From: Spirodela intermedia
Taxonomy: Eukaryota; Streptophyta; Magnoliopsida; Alismatales; Araceae
Assembly (NCBI GenBank): GCA_902729315.2
Contig: LR746273.1
Coordinates: forward strand, 6,964,501 to 7,028,500
Length of the DNA: 64,000 nucleotides
Reading direction: 5' to 3'
Below the pieces are notes generated by a model. That model was not told the origin of the DNA. It did no database searches and saw nothing but the letters and a program-made list of their open reading frames with translations. The translations under genes and the position numbers were made by a program. Of this stretch, positions 63,076 to 64,000 are shown piece after piece (the stretch's first letter is position 1; each line of letters opens with the position of its first letter).

Positions 63076-64000
63076 CTGCGAAATCAAGATTCAAGAGCAT
63101 AAAGATTTAATCCCTTCAATAACAACATTAGCATAGCAAGAAGATAAGTTGAAAACAAATTATATCATGGCTAGCAAAGACATTGTAATATAAAACGAAA
63201 AAAAATATGCATAATAAACATGTAAAAGGAGTTATTAAAGCACGATGTCAAATTAGATCATATTTTCAGGTAGGTAATCTATAAACATAACTCTCAAAGG
63301 AGGTGAGTATGCTACAGGAAACGACACTGGAAAATATTAAGCAAGAGATCAAACACAGATCTTTACTTTTTCTTAAATTTAAACAGCATGATAAACGGAA
63401 GATATCTTGTCCACTCTAGCAAGAGTCGAGCACCATAACTACTCACTGGAATGGAGGGCAAAATCTGGTTTGAATAATGCAGCCAAAACTGAAGCACATG
63501 AAAAGAGACATAATTGACGAGAGGGACGTGGCACTATAATTGCTTTGAGAAAAGGGGTAACTGATCATAAAGCAAATCACGTATAAATTACAACAATCTT
63601 TTTAAAGCCTCTGTCCCAAGTCACTAATTGATTTATATGACCAATAAGAGAAACTAAACCAGATTTTACAATCTTAGCATTATCATACAAGGCCAACTGA
63701 AAACTACCACAAATCTATACAGCATAGGAAAACGAGGAAACTGCACCATAGGAAAAAGGCTTAAAAATTCTAAAAATAGATAACGGATAAACTTTCTATT
63801 CTCACGTTTGCACGAGTTTCTCTGTCTATTTCCCATGAATTGCTGCCAAAAAAGATGATTACTCTGAATACTACTCCAAACAAGCGTAATGAAATTGTCA
63901 GTGATACAAGTAACTGAGAAATTTAAGGTTTAGAGAAAAATTCTTAGGGGCATTCATTCAAACTGAACTAGTTTAAACATTAACAAATTGGAAAACTTTT
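63076..64000 (-). other. KIN-4C intron running off the window
   Basis: No coding match to the kinesin motor was found here, so the intron upstream of the exon 63039-63075 is at least 925 bases long. AT-rich, with no recognisable element. Confidence 0.6.

Noticed and set aside
1-64000. CRISPR array, bacterial operons or integrated virus
   Set aside because: No regularly spaced repeats, ribosome-binding-site-led frames or viral gene families; all genes are intron-containing plant types except one small single-exon frame.

Overview
The window is nuclear DNA of a flowering plant. Genes are split by GT-AG introns, the housekeeping genes are plant-type, long AT-rich tracts separate compact GC-rich exons, and (CT)n/(GA)n microsatellites sit near gene starts. 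The GC-rich coding exons of the FkbM, KIN-4 and LARP6 genes would suit a non-grass monocot or an early-diverging angiosperm, but that is a weak inference. I see no bacterial, organellar or viral gene.

Layout: (1) 1.2-14.8 kb, minus strand: the complete largest subunit of RNA polymerase I (NRPA1), 21 coding exons, reconstructed in frame to 1,622 residues. (2) 15.8-43.7 kb, plus strand: four intact tandem copies of an eight-exon gene for a secreted malectin-like/LRR protein of 540-548 residues. It resembles the ectodomain of the LRR-I (malectin-LRR) receptor kinases but has no kinase; all four copies stop inside the exon that would encode the transmembrane segment. Remnants of further copies lie at 20.3, 34.8 and 46.9 kb. 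(3) The array grew by nested duplications. A large one relates about 26.3-38.35 kb to about 40.4-49.7 kb. Two spacers also carry a chimeric scar: a piece of the LARP6 gene of this window joined to a piece of the NRPA1 5' region. An AT-rich repeat occurs as inverted copies at 32.6-34.3 and 39.2-40.2 kb. (4) 49.9-50.3 kb, minus: a small single-pass membrane protein. (5) 52.2-54.8 kb, minus: LARP6C-like RNA-binding protein (PAM2, La module, RRM, SUZ-C-like tail). (6) 55.5-56.7 kb, plus: FkbM-family methyltransferase, head-to-head with LARP6C. (7) 57.0-63.1 kb and beyond, minus: the 3' three quarters of a KIN-4C-type chromokinesin-like gene whose motor start lies outside the window.

The housekeeping genes (rRNA transcription, mRNA binding, microtubule motor) show no shared pathway. 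The distinctive part is the malectin-LRR cluster. Its proximal promoters carry one to four TTGAC W-box cores just upstream of the start codon, which would fit WRKY-controlled, stress- or immunity-related expression (inference). NRPA1 and the first cluster gene share a head-to-head intergenic region of about 1 kb. All exon borders were placed by eye from splice signals, reading frame and knowledge of the families; no alignment program was run.
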